From UBA5109 sp965661005 (lineage in GTDB: Bacteria > Pseudomonadota > Gammaproteobacteria > Pseudomonadales > Pseudohongiellaceae): 64,000 nt of DNA. The stretch spans positions 62,001-126,000 of the forward strand of contig CBFICB010000001.1 of NCBI GenBank assembly GCA_965661005.1. Reading direction: 5' to 3'. Every line of letters begins with the position of its first letter. Position 1 is the first letter of the stretch. This document shows, piece by piece, positions 26,670-34,962 of the stretch. The notes under the pieces were generated by a model. That model did not search any database, was not told the origin of the DNA, and saw only the letters and a list, made by a program, of their open reading frames with translations. Position numbers and translations under genes: made by a program.

Positions 26670-27542
26670 TTAACAGGCTAAGCTTAATTGCCTTAGCACA
26701 ATTATTAATTCTTCCTGCCATGGTTTGCCGCTAAAGTTTATTGCTTCATAGGTAGCGCTCTTGTCCAGCACAGAATTTTTAGGGCGCTGAGCTGCTGTTG
26801 GATACTCACTTGTATTAATTGCATGAAGCGGAATTTTTTTCTTTAACAGACCCAGATCCAAAGCCTGCTTTTGGATTTCTGTAGCAAACTCATACCAACT
26901 GGCTGCACCTTGATCTGTCCAGTGGTAAATGCCCTTTAAGTCTCTATTAGCCACAAAACGCCACAGCACTTCAGCCAAAACATGCGCAGACGTTGGCGTG
27001 CCATACTGGTCGTTCACAACCGATAATTCATCACGCTCGGCCATCAACTTTAGCATCGTATTCATAAAGTTATTGCCATCAGCGGAGTAAAGCCAGGCCG
27101 TGCGGATTATCGTGCTATCAGGCCTAAGTGCGCTTAACTTTTGCTCGCCAGCCAGCTTGCTTGCACCATAGACACCCAGAGGAGCAGTCAGGTCACTGGT
27201 CTTGTATGCAGTCTGCTTATTACCATCAAAAACAAAATCGGTAGAGACGTGGATAATGCGGCAATCCTTTGGGCTAAGCTCTGCTAAAAGAGCAGGGCCT
27301 TGAGCATTGACTTCAAACGCTCGCTCCTGCTCCGTTTCAGCTTGATCAACCTGAGTATAAGCGCAAGCATTAATTATTGTGCTTGGCGCCAGATCTTTAT
27401 AGACGGAAGCATGATGAGCTGAATTACAAATATCAAAATCTTGCGAACTAAAAGCAAATAACTCAGTGCGCGCTGGTATTGTTTCTTGTATGAGATTGCC
27501 AAGCTGGCCATAGCCACCAAGCAATACGACCCTTTCCTTCAT
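26670..27542 (-). CDS. rfbD: dTDP-4-dehydrorhamnose reductase
   Basis: The final NADPH-dependent reduction to dTDP-L-rhamnose. The 290 aa SDR protein has VVLLGGYGQLGNLIQ, IINACAYTQVDQAE, HVSTDFVFDG and GVYGASKLAGEQ. It is the first gene of the minus-strand rmlDBAC set. The rhamnose presumably goes to lipopolysaccharide or capsule, but no glycosyltransferase is in the window. Confidence 0.95.
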   Translation of the reverse strand: MKERVVLLGGYGQLGNLIQETIPARTELFAFSSQDFDICNSAHHASVYKDLAPSTIINACAYTQVDQAETEQERAFEVNAQGPALLAELSPKDCRIIHVSTDFVFDGNKQTAYKTSDLTAPLGVYGASKLAGEQKLSALRPDSTIIRTAWLYSADGNNFMNTMLKLMAERDELSVVNDQYGTPTSAHVLAEVLWRFVANRDLKGIYHWTDQGAASWYEFATEIQKQALDLGLLKKKIPLHAINTSEYPTAAQRPKNSVLDKSATYEAINFSGKPWQEELIIVLRQLSLAC

Positions 27543-27592
27543 TTAATTGGTTCTTCAGCCATGACAAACAGTTGAATCGTCAGTTTAAATAA

Positions 27593-27625
27593 AAACGCCC
27601 ATGATGCATAACATCATGGGCGTTT
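27593..27625 (-). terminator. strong intrinsic terminator after dsbA
   Basis: A perfect 14-bp inverted repeat AAACGCCCATGATG / CATCATGGGCGTTT with a five-base loop. On the minus strand it is followed by T-rich sequence (TTTTTATTT), so it ends the dsbA transcript about 65 bp past its stop and insulates rfbD. Confidence 0.9.
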
Positions 27626-27690
27626 AAATTGTTATTTTAAAGATTGGTAGTGAACAACTTATTACTTAATAAATAATATTAAGTTGTTTC

Positions 27691-28332
27691 TTACATATTG
27701 CTGCGTTCCATCTCAACCAGATAATCAACAACTTCAAGCATGTCAGTCTGAGTTGGAACTGCCTGATTAGTCACAATGCGATATTTACCATTTACAATCA
27801 AATTTGGCGTACTGCGTACCCCATAATCTCGCATTTTGGTGTTTGCACGGTTTACAGCTGAAGTCACCGTGAAAGAATTCCAGGCGGCATCAAACTCATC
27901 ACCAGAAACACCTTTGCTCATGAAATAGTCCTTGGCGGCTCTTTCTGATTGCAAATAATTTTGACGTAACAGGATTTCATCAAATATGTCACTATGCGTT
28001 TCTTCAAACAAACCTAACTCTACTGCAGTGTAATAAAGCTGAGCATGAGTCTGCATCATTGCATTCCACATTCCGGGGCTTCTCACAAAGACAACATCTT
28101 CAGCAATATTGGCTTCCCAGTTTTCAATCAAGGGCTCGAAGGAATAACAGTGAGTACAGCCGTACCAAAAAATTTCGACCACCTCTATTTTACTTGGATC
28201 TACAGTACGAACAGGAGTATCCAGCGCAACATAATGTGTACCTTCGATATAGCGTGCAGGTTGTGCAAATGCAGATGTGCTTATTACCAAAAAAGTGAAT
28301 GCCAACAAGACAGGTTTAAGTATTACTTTCAT
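27691..28332 (-). CDS. dsbA: periplasmic thiol:disulfide interchange protein DsbA
   Basis: Introduces disulfides into exported proteins. The 213 aa protein has a signal peptide (residues 1-23, ending SAFAQP) and the thioredoxin-fold active site FWYGCTHCYSFEP, a CTHC motif instead of the classical CPHC; the cis-proline loop is RSTPNLIVNG. It is flanked by terminators, so it is monocistronic. Secreted proteins with paired cysteines, such as cytochrome c5, are plausible clients. Confidence 0.93.
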   Translation of the reverse strand: MKVILKPVLLAFTFLVISTSAFAQPARYIEGTHYVALDTPVRTVDPSKIEVVEIFWYGCTHCYSFEPLIENWEANIAEDVVFVRSPGMWNAMMQTHAQLYYTAVELGLFEETHSDIFDEILLRQNYLQSERAAKDYFMSKGVSGDEFDAAWNSFTVTSAVNRANTKMRDYGVRSTPNLIVNGKYRIVTNQAVPTQTDMLEVVDYLVEMERSNM

Positions 28333-28445
28333 AACGATCTCCAGAAAACTTGAATTCGATAATTATTATTAAATGTTGAGTGACTTAATAAACGCTTACT
28401 AAATAAATAATTCTTAAGTTAACCCCATATTTGGTCACTAAAGAT

Positions 28446-28476
28446 ACAAAAAAGGGCGCTATTTGGCACCCTTTTT
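28446..28476 (-). terminator. intrinsic terminator after cytochrome c4
   Basis: On the minus strand AAGGGTGCC / GCGCCCTT forms a stem with one mismatch around a short loop and is followed by TTTTTT. It separates the cytochrome c4 gene from dsbA. The opposite strand also has a T-run. Confidence 0.75.
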
Positions 28477-28530
28477 ATACCAGCCAGCTTAATCCTGGCT
28501 GACTTATTCATTTTATTTCCTTATTCAGAT

Positions 28531-29157
28531 CTAATTCGCCCGTAGTCCTGAAACATAGGATGACAAGGCTTGTATCTCGACATCATTTAGCCTGCTAACG
28601 ATATCCCGCATAACAGCTGCAAGATCGTTATTTCTGGCACCAGAACGGAATGCGCGTAATTGTGATTCAGTATAGGCAGGATCCTGTCCGCGCAAAGCCG
28701 GATATCCCGCCCCTTCGTTGCCTCCGCCTGTCGGTGAATGGCAGGCTGAACAAGCTGCAACACCTATATCGGCATTACCAGCACGATAAAGTACCTGGCC
28801 AAGTTGTAATACAGACTCTTCAGCAGCGCCAAGCGGCTCCTCCAGTGAAGCATAATGCGCTGCAATATCGGCTAAATCCTGATCTGAAAAATTATTCAGT
28901 TGTCCAGCCATGACCGCAATCTCCCTTGCGCCACTTTTTATATCTTGTAATTGTTTATATATATAACTTTGGTTTTGGCCACCCAGTTTAGCTGCGCCGG
29001 GGACGACAACATCATTACCACTGGCACCATGACAAGCGCCACAAACTATAACCTTAGTACTACCTGCGGCTGCATCACCCTGTTGGGCCTGAGCTATAGA
29101 GCTGAAAGCTAAAGCGAACATCGCAGCAAGAAAAATTCTGTTCATGCGTTTTTCCAT
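28531..29157 (-). CDS. dihaem cytochrome c4
   Basis: A periplasmic two-haem electron carrier to terminal oxidases. A signal peptide (FLAAMFALAFSSIAQAQ) is followed by two homologous cytochrome c domains with CGACHG and CSACHS haem sites and methionine ligands near AVMAGQLNNFSDQDLADIAAHYA and AVMRDIVSRLND. I start at ATG 29157; a further ATG at 29145 is also acceptable. Its promoter is divergent from that of engB. The cytochrome c4/engB/polA neighbourhood is common in gammaproteobacteria. Confidence 0.93.
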   Translation of the reverse strand: MEKRMNRIFLAAMFALAFSSIAQAQQGDAAAGSTKVIVCGACHGASGNDVVVPGAAKLGGQNQSYIYKQLQDIKSGAREIAVMAGQLNNFSDQDLADIAAHYASLEEPLGAAEESVLQLGQVLYRAGNADIGVAACSACHSPTGGGNEGAGYPALRGQDPAYTESQLRAFRSGARNNDLAAVMRDIVSRLNDVEIQALSSYVSGLRAN

Positions 29158-29252
29158 CAAATAAATGCTAAATTAATTAGGGCTCAGCCTGACGGCTTGC
29201 CCCCTGTTGCAATCCAAATCACAACTAGAATTACATCCAAAGTTACGAACAA

Positions 29253-29279
29253 TTGCGAATGCAGAGGATATGCTATACT
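29253..29279 (+). promoter_or_regulatory. candidate engB promoter with structured leader
   Basis: TTGCGA (29253-29258) and an extended -10 TGCTATACT (TATACT at 29274-29279) are 15 bases apart, a short but usable spacing. It lies about 240 bp upstream of engB. The 364 bp gap also holds a hairpin at 29280-29303 (CCGCCC / GGGTGG with an inner GCT/AGC), and a GCAGAG / CTCTGC pair near 29344-29375. Confidence 0.4.
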
Positions 29280-29387
29280 CCGCCCCTGCTAAAAAGCGGG
29301 TGGATTATACCCTATCCTACCGTGATGACAAAGACTCCTAAAGCAGAGATATGATTTTGAATAAAAAAACTCTGCAGGTAGTTTGAA

Positions 29388-29477
29388 ATGGATATTAATT
29401 TATTACACTCTCAGCATGCCTCCATTGAGTTAGCCAATATCTTAAACTGCCGAAACACGACCCCTAAAGATTCTTAA
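29388..29477 (+). CDS. possible 29-aa leader peptide upstream of engB
   Basis: An ATG at 29388, nine bases after AGG, opens a 29-codon frame ending at TAA 29475-29477, 47 bp before engB. The product has a single Cys and no recognisable motif. There is no independent evidence of translation; it may be chance. Confidence 0.2.
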   Translation: MDINLLHSQHASIELANILNCRNTTPKDS

Positions 29478-29524
29478 ACTGACTAGCCAAATAATGACAT
29501 ATAACAACTTATATAGAGTCCACT

Positions 29525-30133
29525 ATGGCTAAAACAGGTCTTGACTATCGCCTTGCTCATTTCTTGACTAGTGCCAGTACTCTGTCACAGTGTCCGAAGG
29601 ATAATGCATTTGAAGTGGCCTTTATTGGTCGCTCTAATGCCGGCAAATCCAGCGCCATCAATGTACTGACTGAACAACCCAAGCTGGCTCGTACCAGTAA
29701 AACGCCAGGTCGAACTCAACTATTAAACTATTTTGAAATTGCTGAAGGGCGTTATCTTGTCGACTTGCCAGGTTTTGGTTATGCCAAAGTGCCCCCAAAA
29801 TTAAAGCAAAAATGGCAAAAAGAGCTAACTCGTTACCTGGAAGAGAGACAGTCTTTACAGGGAGTCATTCTGCTCGTGGATATACGACACCTGTTTAAGG
29901 ACAGTGACATGATGATTATTGACTGGGCATCACGGGCACAAATGCCTCTACATATCTTGTTAACTAAAGCAGACAAACTAAAACATGGCGCAGCCAAGGC
30001 AACCTTGTTATCTGCTCAAAGAGAGTTGAGCCCTTATGGTGAGCTTATCAGCTTACAGCTTTTCTCTGCACTAAAAGCAAGCGGGGTTGACGGCCTGCGT
30101 AAGCAACTCAATATCTGGTTAAATCCTGAATAA
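29525..30133 (+). CDS. engB: ribosome biogenesis GTP-binding protein EngB (YihA/YsxC)
   Basis: An essential GTPase for 50S assembly. The 202 aa protein has G1 GRSNAGKSSAIN, the G2 threonine in KTPGRTQLLNYF, G3 DLPGFGYAKVP, G4 LLTKADKL and G5 FSALKASG. It converges on polA, the same synteny as in E. coli, with the intervening 275 bp carrying the candidate small RNA on the opposite strand. Confidence 0.96.
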   Translation: MAKTGLDYRLAHFLTSASTLSQCPKDNAFEVAFIGRSNAGKSSAINVLTEQPKLARTSKTPGRTQLLNYFEIAEGRYLVDLPGFGYAKVPPKLKQKWQKELTRYLEERQSLQGVILLVDIRHLFKDSDMMIIDWASRAQMPLHILLTKADKLKHGAAKATLLSAQRELSPYGELISLQLFSALKASGVDGLRKQLNIWLNPE

Positions 30134-30191
30134 GTCAGAGAACTTTTTGGTGAAGTTCTTAGCTAGGAAGACTAGAAAATTTGAAAGGTCT

Positions 30192-30305
30192 GAAAAGAAT
30201 TGGGCCCTAACCACAGGAGAAAGCAGTTAGGGCCCTGTCTCCTAAACTATAGGAGGATTCAGGTCGTTCTAGTAGGCTGGGAAATCGGGGAGAAAACCAC
30301 CCTAC
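30192..30305 (-). ncRNA. spf: candidate Spot 42 / ErsA-type small RNA
   Basis: The location between the 3' ends of polA and engB, on polA's strand, is exactly that of spf in E. coli and ersA in Pseudomonas. The predicted 5' end, GTAGGGT at 30305, equals the first bases of E. coli Spot 42. About 114 nt follow (Spot 42 is 109 nt). Three hairpins can be drawn: 30306-30271 (AGTAGG / CCTACT plus TGG / CCA), 30255-30239 (CTCCTA / TAGGAG), and a 10-bp GC-rich stem 30235-30202 (GGGCCCTAAC / GTTAGGGCCC) followed by AATTCTTTT, a Rho-independent terminator. Beyond the first bases I cannot claim sequence homology. Confidence 0.65.
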
Positions 30306-30313
30306 TGTTTAAG

Positions 30314-30341
30314 TGTGACTGATCTTGCTAAAAATAGTTCC
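30314..30341 (-). promoter_or_regulatory. sigma-E/AlgU-type promoter for the small RNA
   Basis: On the minus strand GGAACT (30341-30336) and TCACA (30318-30314) are 17 bases apart, resembling the envelope-stress sigma consensus GGAACTT-N16-TCnnA. The distance to the proposed 5' end at 30305 is eight bases. Pseudomonas ersA is known to use sigma-22 (AlgU), which fits. Confidence 0.5.
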
Positions 30342-30408
30342 GAATATTTCACATAACTTCAATTTTTTTTAAAATTTTAACCGCTCGTGCAATGACACAG
30401 CTCTTTTT

Positions 30409-33174
30409 TTAATGTGCTTCATCCCAATTTGCCCCTGAACCGATATCAACAATTAAAGGAACTTCTAGAGCCGCTGCTGAAGCCATTCTGAATTCTACGC
30501 CCTCGGATAAAAGTCTTAAATCTGATTCACTGACTTCAAATACCAGCTCATCGTGTACCTGTAGTAGTAGCCGGGCATCCAGGCCTGCAATATCTAGCCA
30601 GTGCTGAATATCGACCATAGCGCGTTTAATAATGTCAGCCGCTGTACCTTGCATTGGCGCGTTAATCGCCGTGCGTTCTGCCGCTTTGCGCAGCATGCCA
30701 TTACTCGCATGGATGTCAGGTAAATACAACCTGCGACCAAATACGGTTTCTACGTAACCCTGCTCATTCGCCAGTTGCCTGGTATTTTCCATGTAATCAC
30801 GCACTCCGGGGTATCGATGGAAATAACGCTCAACATATTCCTGCGCTTCATGACGACCAATGCCTAATTGCTTGGCCAAGCCAAAGGCAGACATACCATA
30901 GATCAAACCAAAATTAATAGCTTTGGCGCTGCGTCGCTGGTCGTTGCTCACCTCATCAAGCTCTTCACCAAAAATTTCAGCTGCGGTTGCCCGATGAACA
31001 TCCAGCCCTTGTTGAAAAGCCATCAGTAAGCCTTCATCGGCAGACAAATGCGCCATGATACGTAACTCCACCTGAGAATAATCAGCTGCCATCAGTACCT
31101 TTCCTTCATCGGCGACAAAGGCTTTACGGATTCGGCGTCCTTCTTCTGTTCGAATCGGGATATTTTGTAAATTTGGATCAGTTGAAGACAAGCGCCCTGT
31201 TGCCGCTATCGCTTGCTGAAAAGTGCTATGAATACGTCCAGTTTGAGGATTGACGTCCTGTGGTAATTTATCCGTATAAGTGCTCTTTAACTTGCTAAGT
31301 GTGCGGTATTCCAACAGCAATTTTGGCAAAGGGTATTCCAGTGCCAACTCCTGTAATACCGGCTCAGCTGTTGAAGGCTGGCCCTTTGCTGTTTTGCTGA
31401 TAACCGGGTAATTAAGTTTTTCATAAAAGATTTTCTGAAGTTGCGCGGGGGAGCCCAGATTAAAATCTTCACCGGCCAGGCTAAAGGCTTCCTGCTCAAG
31501 CTCATTTAAACGCTGTGCAATCTCATCACTTTGTTGCGCTAAACTAAAAAGGTCAACACGAATACCTTCTTGCTCCATTGCATAGAGCGCATCCAAAAGG
31601 CCAATTTCAAGATACTTATAAATGTCAGCCAGCTCACCAATTTCCCTAAGCTTTATTTCCAGGCCTTGGTGTAGTCGAAAAATAAAATCTGCATTTTGGG
31701 CAGAAAAAACTGTTGCCTGCTCAATATCTACTTCAGCGTAAGTCAATTTATTTCGCCCTTTGCCTAGTAGCTCTTCAAGCAAATGCTTATCTTCATGCAA
31801 ATAAGTCGATGCAAGTTTGTCCAGGCTGTGTTTATGCGCTACAGAATTTAGCACATAGGATTGCAGCATGGTGTCGTAGCGGCAGCCTGACAACTTAATC
31901 CCTACATTAGACAGAACATGCCTCATATTTTTTAAATCATGACCAACTTTAAAGATGCCTTGATCTTCAAGTATTGGCTGCAAGGCTACCAATACTGTTT
32001 TGGCTTCCAGCTGCTTGGGCGCACCTTCATAACTATGACCCATAGGAATATAACTGCCCTCCCCGGGTTTAATTGATATCGACAGGCCTATAATTTTGGC
32101 CAGCATAAATTGAGCACCGTCAGTTTCCAGAGCAAGGGCTAATCGATCAGCTTTTTTAGCGTCATTGACTAAGGTCTCCAACTGTTCAAGGTTCAAAATT
32201 GTTTGGTATTTAATTTCTTTCGGCGCCAAAAACACTTCTGTATCATTAAGCGTAGGTTCTTCATTTTCTGAAGGAGACGCCCCCTCTAACTGAAGTGCCT
32301 CTGCTTTGACCCCTTCCGCTTCAAGCTCTTTAATCCAGGTGCGAAACTCAAGAGTAAGATACCAACTTAATAATCCTTCTTGATCAGCGGGCATATGCTT
32401 GAGATCATCTGGCCCAACCGACAATTCAACATCAAGCTTGATTGTGGCCAGTTCACATGACAGCTTCAGTTGATCTATATGCTCCCTTAAATTTTCACCA
32501 GCTTTGCCTTTTATCTCGGCAGCATGCTCGAGTAATGATTCTACCGTTCCATATTCTTCCAACCATTTCACGGCAGTTTTAGGCCCAACTCCGGGAACCC
32601 CCGGAATATTGTCAGACTTATCACCCATTAAACCCAAATAATCAATAATCTGCTCTGGTGCCAAACCGAACTTTGTTTTTACTCCTTCAATATCCAGTAC
32701 TTCCTTATTCATGGTATTTAAAAGCGTGATATGTTCATTAACCAGCTGAGCAAGATCTTTATCACCCGTAGAAATCAGCGTATCCCGTTTTTGTTCTGTT
32801 GCCTGCCTTGCCAATGTGCCAATGACATCATCGGCTTCAACTCCTGGTTCAACAATCAAGGGCAAACCCATAGCCTTGATAATTTCATGGATAGGCTCAA
32901 TTTGAGAGCGTAAATCGTCCGGCATTGGAGGGCGGTGGGCCTTGTATTCTTTATAAATATCACTGCGAAAGGTCTTACCCTTGGCATCAAACACCACTGC
33001 AATTGGCGAGTCCGGATACTCCTTAATTAAACTGCGCACCATATTAATGACGCCTTTAATGGCGCCAGTAGCCTGACCTTTAGTCGTGGTTAAGGGTGGT
33101 AGGGCATGATAGGCGCGAAATAAATAAGACGAGCCATCAATCAAAATCAGCGGTTTATCTGGTAGTGAACTCAT
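30409..33174 (-). CDS. polA: DNA polymerase I with degenerate 3'-5' exonuclease site
   Basis: Repair and Okazaki-fragment polymerase; 921 aa against 928 in E. coli. Residues 1 to about 290 are the 5'-3' exonuclease/flap domain (LIDGSSYLFRAYHAL, EADDVIGTLA, STGDKDLAQLV, GVPGVGPKTA). The polymerase domain is complete (AADYSQVELRIMAHLS, RRSAKAINFGLIYGMS, LLQVHDELVFEV). The middle domain keeps the fold but loses the metal-binding acids: with a constant offset of seven, E. coli D355, D424 and D501 correspond to A348, M417 and N494; Y497 corresponds to F490; only E357 (E350) remains. Proofreading is therefore predicted absent. Start ATG at 33174; znuA lies 49 bp upstream on the same strand. Confidence 0.96.
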   Translation of the reverse strand: MSSLPDKPLILIDGSSYLFRAYHALPPLTTTKGQATGAIKGVINMVRSLIKEYPDSPIAVVFDAKGKTFRSDIYKEYKAHRPPMPDDLRSQIEPIHEIIKAMGLPLIVEPGVEADDVIGTLARQATEQKRDTLISTGDKDLAQLVNEHITLLNTMNKEVLDIEGVKTKFGLAPEQIIDYLGLMGDKSDNIPGVPGVGPKTAVKWLEEYGTVESLLEHAAEIKGKAGENLREHIDQLKLSCELATIKLDVELSVGPDDLKHMPADQEGLLSWYLTLEFRTWIKELEAEGVKAEALQLEGASPSENEEPTLNDTEVFLAPKEIKYQTILNLEQLETLVNDAKKADRLALALETDGAQFMLAKIIGLSISIKPGEGSYIPMGHSYEGAPKQLEAKTVLVALQPILEDQGIFKVGHDLKNMRHVLSNVGIKLSGCRYDTMLQSYVLNSVAHKHSLDKLASTYLHEDKHLLEELLGKGRNKLTYAEVDIEQATVFSAQNADFIFRLHQGLEIKLREIGELADIYKYLEIGLLDALYAMEQEGIRVDLFSLAQQSDEIAQRLNELEQEAFSLAGEDFNLGSPAQLQKIFYEKLNYPVISKTAKGQPSTAEPVLQELALEYPLPKLLLEYRTLSKLKSTYTDKLPQDVNPQTGRIHSTFQQAIAATGRLSSTDPNLQNIPIRTEEGRRIRKAFVADEGKVLMAADYSQVELRIMAHLSADEGLLMAFQQGLDVHRATAAEIFGEELDEVSNDQRRSAKAINFGLIYGMSAFGLAKQLGIGRHEAQEYVERYFHRYPGVRDYMENTRQLANEQGYVETVFGRRLYLPDIHASNGMLRKAAERTAINAPMQGTAADIIKRAMVDIQHWLDIAGLDARLLLQVHDELVFEVSESDLRLLSEGVEFRMASAAALEVPLIVDIGSGANWDEAH

Positions 33175-33223
33175 TCTGCTTTTCGCCTTCGATTACCGTT
33201 TTCATTATTGCTTGCAAGAAAGC

Positions 33224-34114
33224 TCATTCTTCTACGCACCTCTTTATTGATTCGCTTATGTCCCGCATAAAGTCAGTATAGGCTGTTTTAGAGAGTGGAT
33301 AAGCAAAACCTAGAACATCGATAGTGACCATGTTCATTTCGCGTCCAGTTAACTGCCTGATTTCGTCTGCATTATTTGCAGGCTCCAGCAACAAACAAGA
33401 AACTTCAAAGGCTGATAATATTTCTCTGATTTCCATAATTTTCCGAACCCCCGGCTGTACTTCTTCGTTGTCGGTAAAACTCGCGACATGCTGCAAGCCA
33501 AACTGCTTTTCATAATAGGTGAAAGCATTGTGGTAAACCGCAAAGGCATCATTGGAAAGGCCAACAAATAGATTCTTGATAGCCCTGTCGAGTAGGTCTA
33601 TGGCGGCAAAAAAGTCGGCCAGGTTTTTTTCGTAAGTCTCTTGGTTCAGTGCATCAAGTGTGACTAATTTTGCAGTTAACGCTGCTGCAATGATTCTGCT
33701 ATTTTCAGTCGATAGCCAAATATGTGTATCATTGCTATCTGCAATGGCTAACCCAGACTCTGCAATTAAGTCATAAGCTGTAAGAACGGCTGTTGAATCT
33801 CTATCAAGCAATTGGGTAAATGCTGACTCCAGGTTTGGTCCTACCCAAAGTACAAGGTCAGCATCAGCCAGTTTTTGACGTTCCGAGGGCTTTAAAGCGG
33901 GGTGATGTGGATCCTGACCAGCACCAATAATCAAGCTTGGTTCTGATATCCCTTCAGTTATAGCTTGTGCGATCATCTGCAAGGGCTTAATGCTCGCGCT
34001 CACCTGAGGTTGCGCATAAACTACGCAACTGGCAAGAGTTTGCAAGATTAAAAAGAGACTAAGAGTAAAAAGTCGTAGCAAAGCGTTTCCTGAGGCTGAA
34101 CCTGAAAAGCCCAC
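33224..34114 (-). CDS. znuA: zinc ABC transporter substrate-binding protein
   Basis: A periplasmic zinc-binding protein, 296 aa. A signal peptide (LRLFTLSLFLILQTLASCVVYAQ) is followed by VSASIKPLQMIAQAITEG. Zinc ligands are visible as His in DPHHPALKPSE, NDTHIWLS and VYHNAFTYYEKQ. The His/Asp-rich loop found in many ZnuA proteins after the first lobe is absent; the His-rich segment of this system is instead on ZnuC. It is divergent from znuCB across 77 bp, the usual Zur-controlled layout, although I could not make out a convincing Zur box. Confidence 0.92.
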   Translation of the reverse strand: MGFSGSASGNALLRLFTLSLFLILQTLASCVVYAQPQVSASIKPLQMIAQAITEGISEPSLIIGAGQDPHHPALKPSERQKLADADLVLWVGPNLESAFTQLLDRDSTAVLTAYDLIAESGLAIADSNDTHIWLSTENSRIIAAALTAKLVTLDALNQETYEKNLADFFAAIDLLDRAIKNLFVGLSNDAFAVYHNAFTYYEKQFGLQHVASFTDNEEVQPGVRKIMEIREILSAFEVSCLLLEPANNADEIRQLTGREMNMVTIDVLGFAYPLSKTAYTDFMRDISESIKRCVEE

Positions 34115-34191
34115 TATGATATATTACCTCGCCTTGTGCGCAAACTTGATAAGCCATGATTACGCATTACTGACTCTGGAGTTCACTCGGA

Positions 34192-34962
34192 ATGACTAGC
34201 ACTTTGTTAAACGCCCAGGATATTTCTTTGGCGATTGACGGCAAACAAATCCTGCAGAATATTAATCTGCAAATTGATGAGAACCAGATAGTCACCTTAA
34301 TCGGCCCCAACGGCGCTGGTAAAACCTCCTTGGTCAAAATTGTTCTGGGTTTAACCAAACCAAGTACGGGTTCGGTTAGCTTGCGCAAAAAATTACGCGT
34401 GGGTTATATGCCACAACGCTTACATGTCGATAACAGCATGCCCATTTCGGTGCAAAAATTTCTACAACTTGCGGTGCGCGCTAAACCCGAGCTGATTGAA
34501 CAAGCACTAAGCGAAGTAAAAGCCTCACAATTACTGCACTCACAAATTCACTCTCTTTCTGGCGGAGAACTACAGCGCGTCTTGCTTGCACGAGCCCTGA
34601 TACAGGAGCCTGAATTATTAGTCTTGGACGAGCCTGTTCAAGGCGTTGATATAAATGGGCAAGCCGAACTCTACGCCTTGATTTCATCCATTCGAGATAA
34701 GCACCAATGTGGCATTTTAATGGTTTCGCATGATCTGCATTTGGTAATGTCAGCTACTGATGAAGTGATTTGCCTGAATCAACATGTTTGTTGTCATGGA
34801 CATCCCGAGCAGGTAAGTAACGACCCTGCCTATCTTGAACTATTTGGTAAGCAACAAGCGGCTTCACTGGCTGTCTATACGCATCACCATAACCACAGTC
34901 ATGATTTGCACGGTGAAGTGATAGACGCTGATCACGACCATGAAGGGCACAATCATGGCTGA
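34192..34962 (+). CDS. znuC: zinc ABC transporter ATP-binding protein with His-rich tail
   Basis: The ATPase that powers zinc uptake, 256 aa. Walker A is GPNGAGKTSL, the signature is SLSGGELQRVLLARAL, Walker B is LLVLDEPVQGVD and the switch His is in MVSHDLHLV. The last 30 or so residues hold about a dozen histidines (THHHNHSHDLHG, DHDHEGHNHG), which would bind zinc at the cytoplasmic face. The gene overlaps znuB by eight bases. Confidence 0.95.
   Translation: MTSTLLNAQDISLAIDGKQILQNINLQIDENQIVTLIGPNGAGKTSLVKIVLGLTKPSTGSVSLRKKLRVGYMPQRLHVDNSMPISVQKFLQLAVRAKPELIEQALSEVKASQLLHSQIHSLSGGELQRVLLARALIQEPELLVLDEPVQGVDINGQAELYALISSIRDKHQCGILMVSHDLHLVMSATDEVICLNQHVCCHGHPEQVSNDPAYLELFGKQQAASLAVYTHHHNHSHDLHGEVIDADHDHEGHNHG

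Noticed and set aside
34100..34191. A Zur box between znuA and znuC
   Set aside because: TATGATATATTAC is only loosely like the Zur palindrome; I could not see both half-sites.
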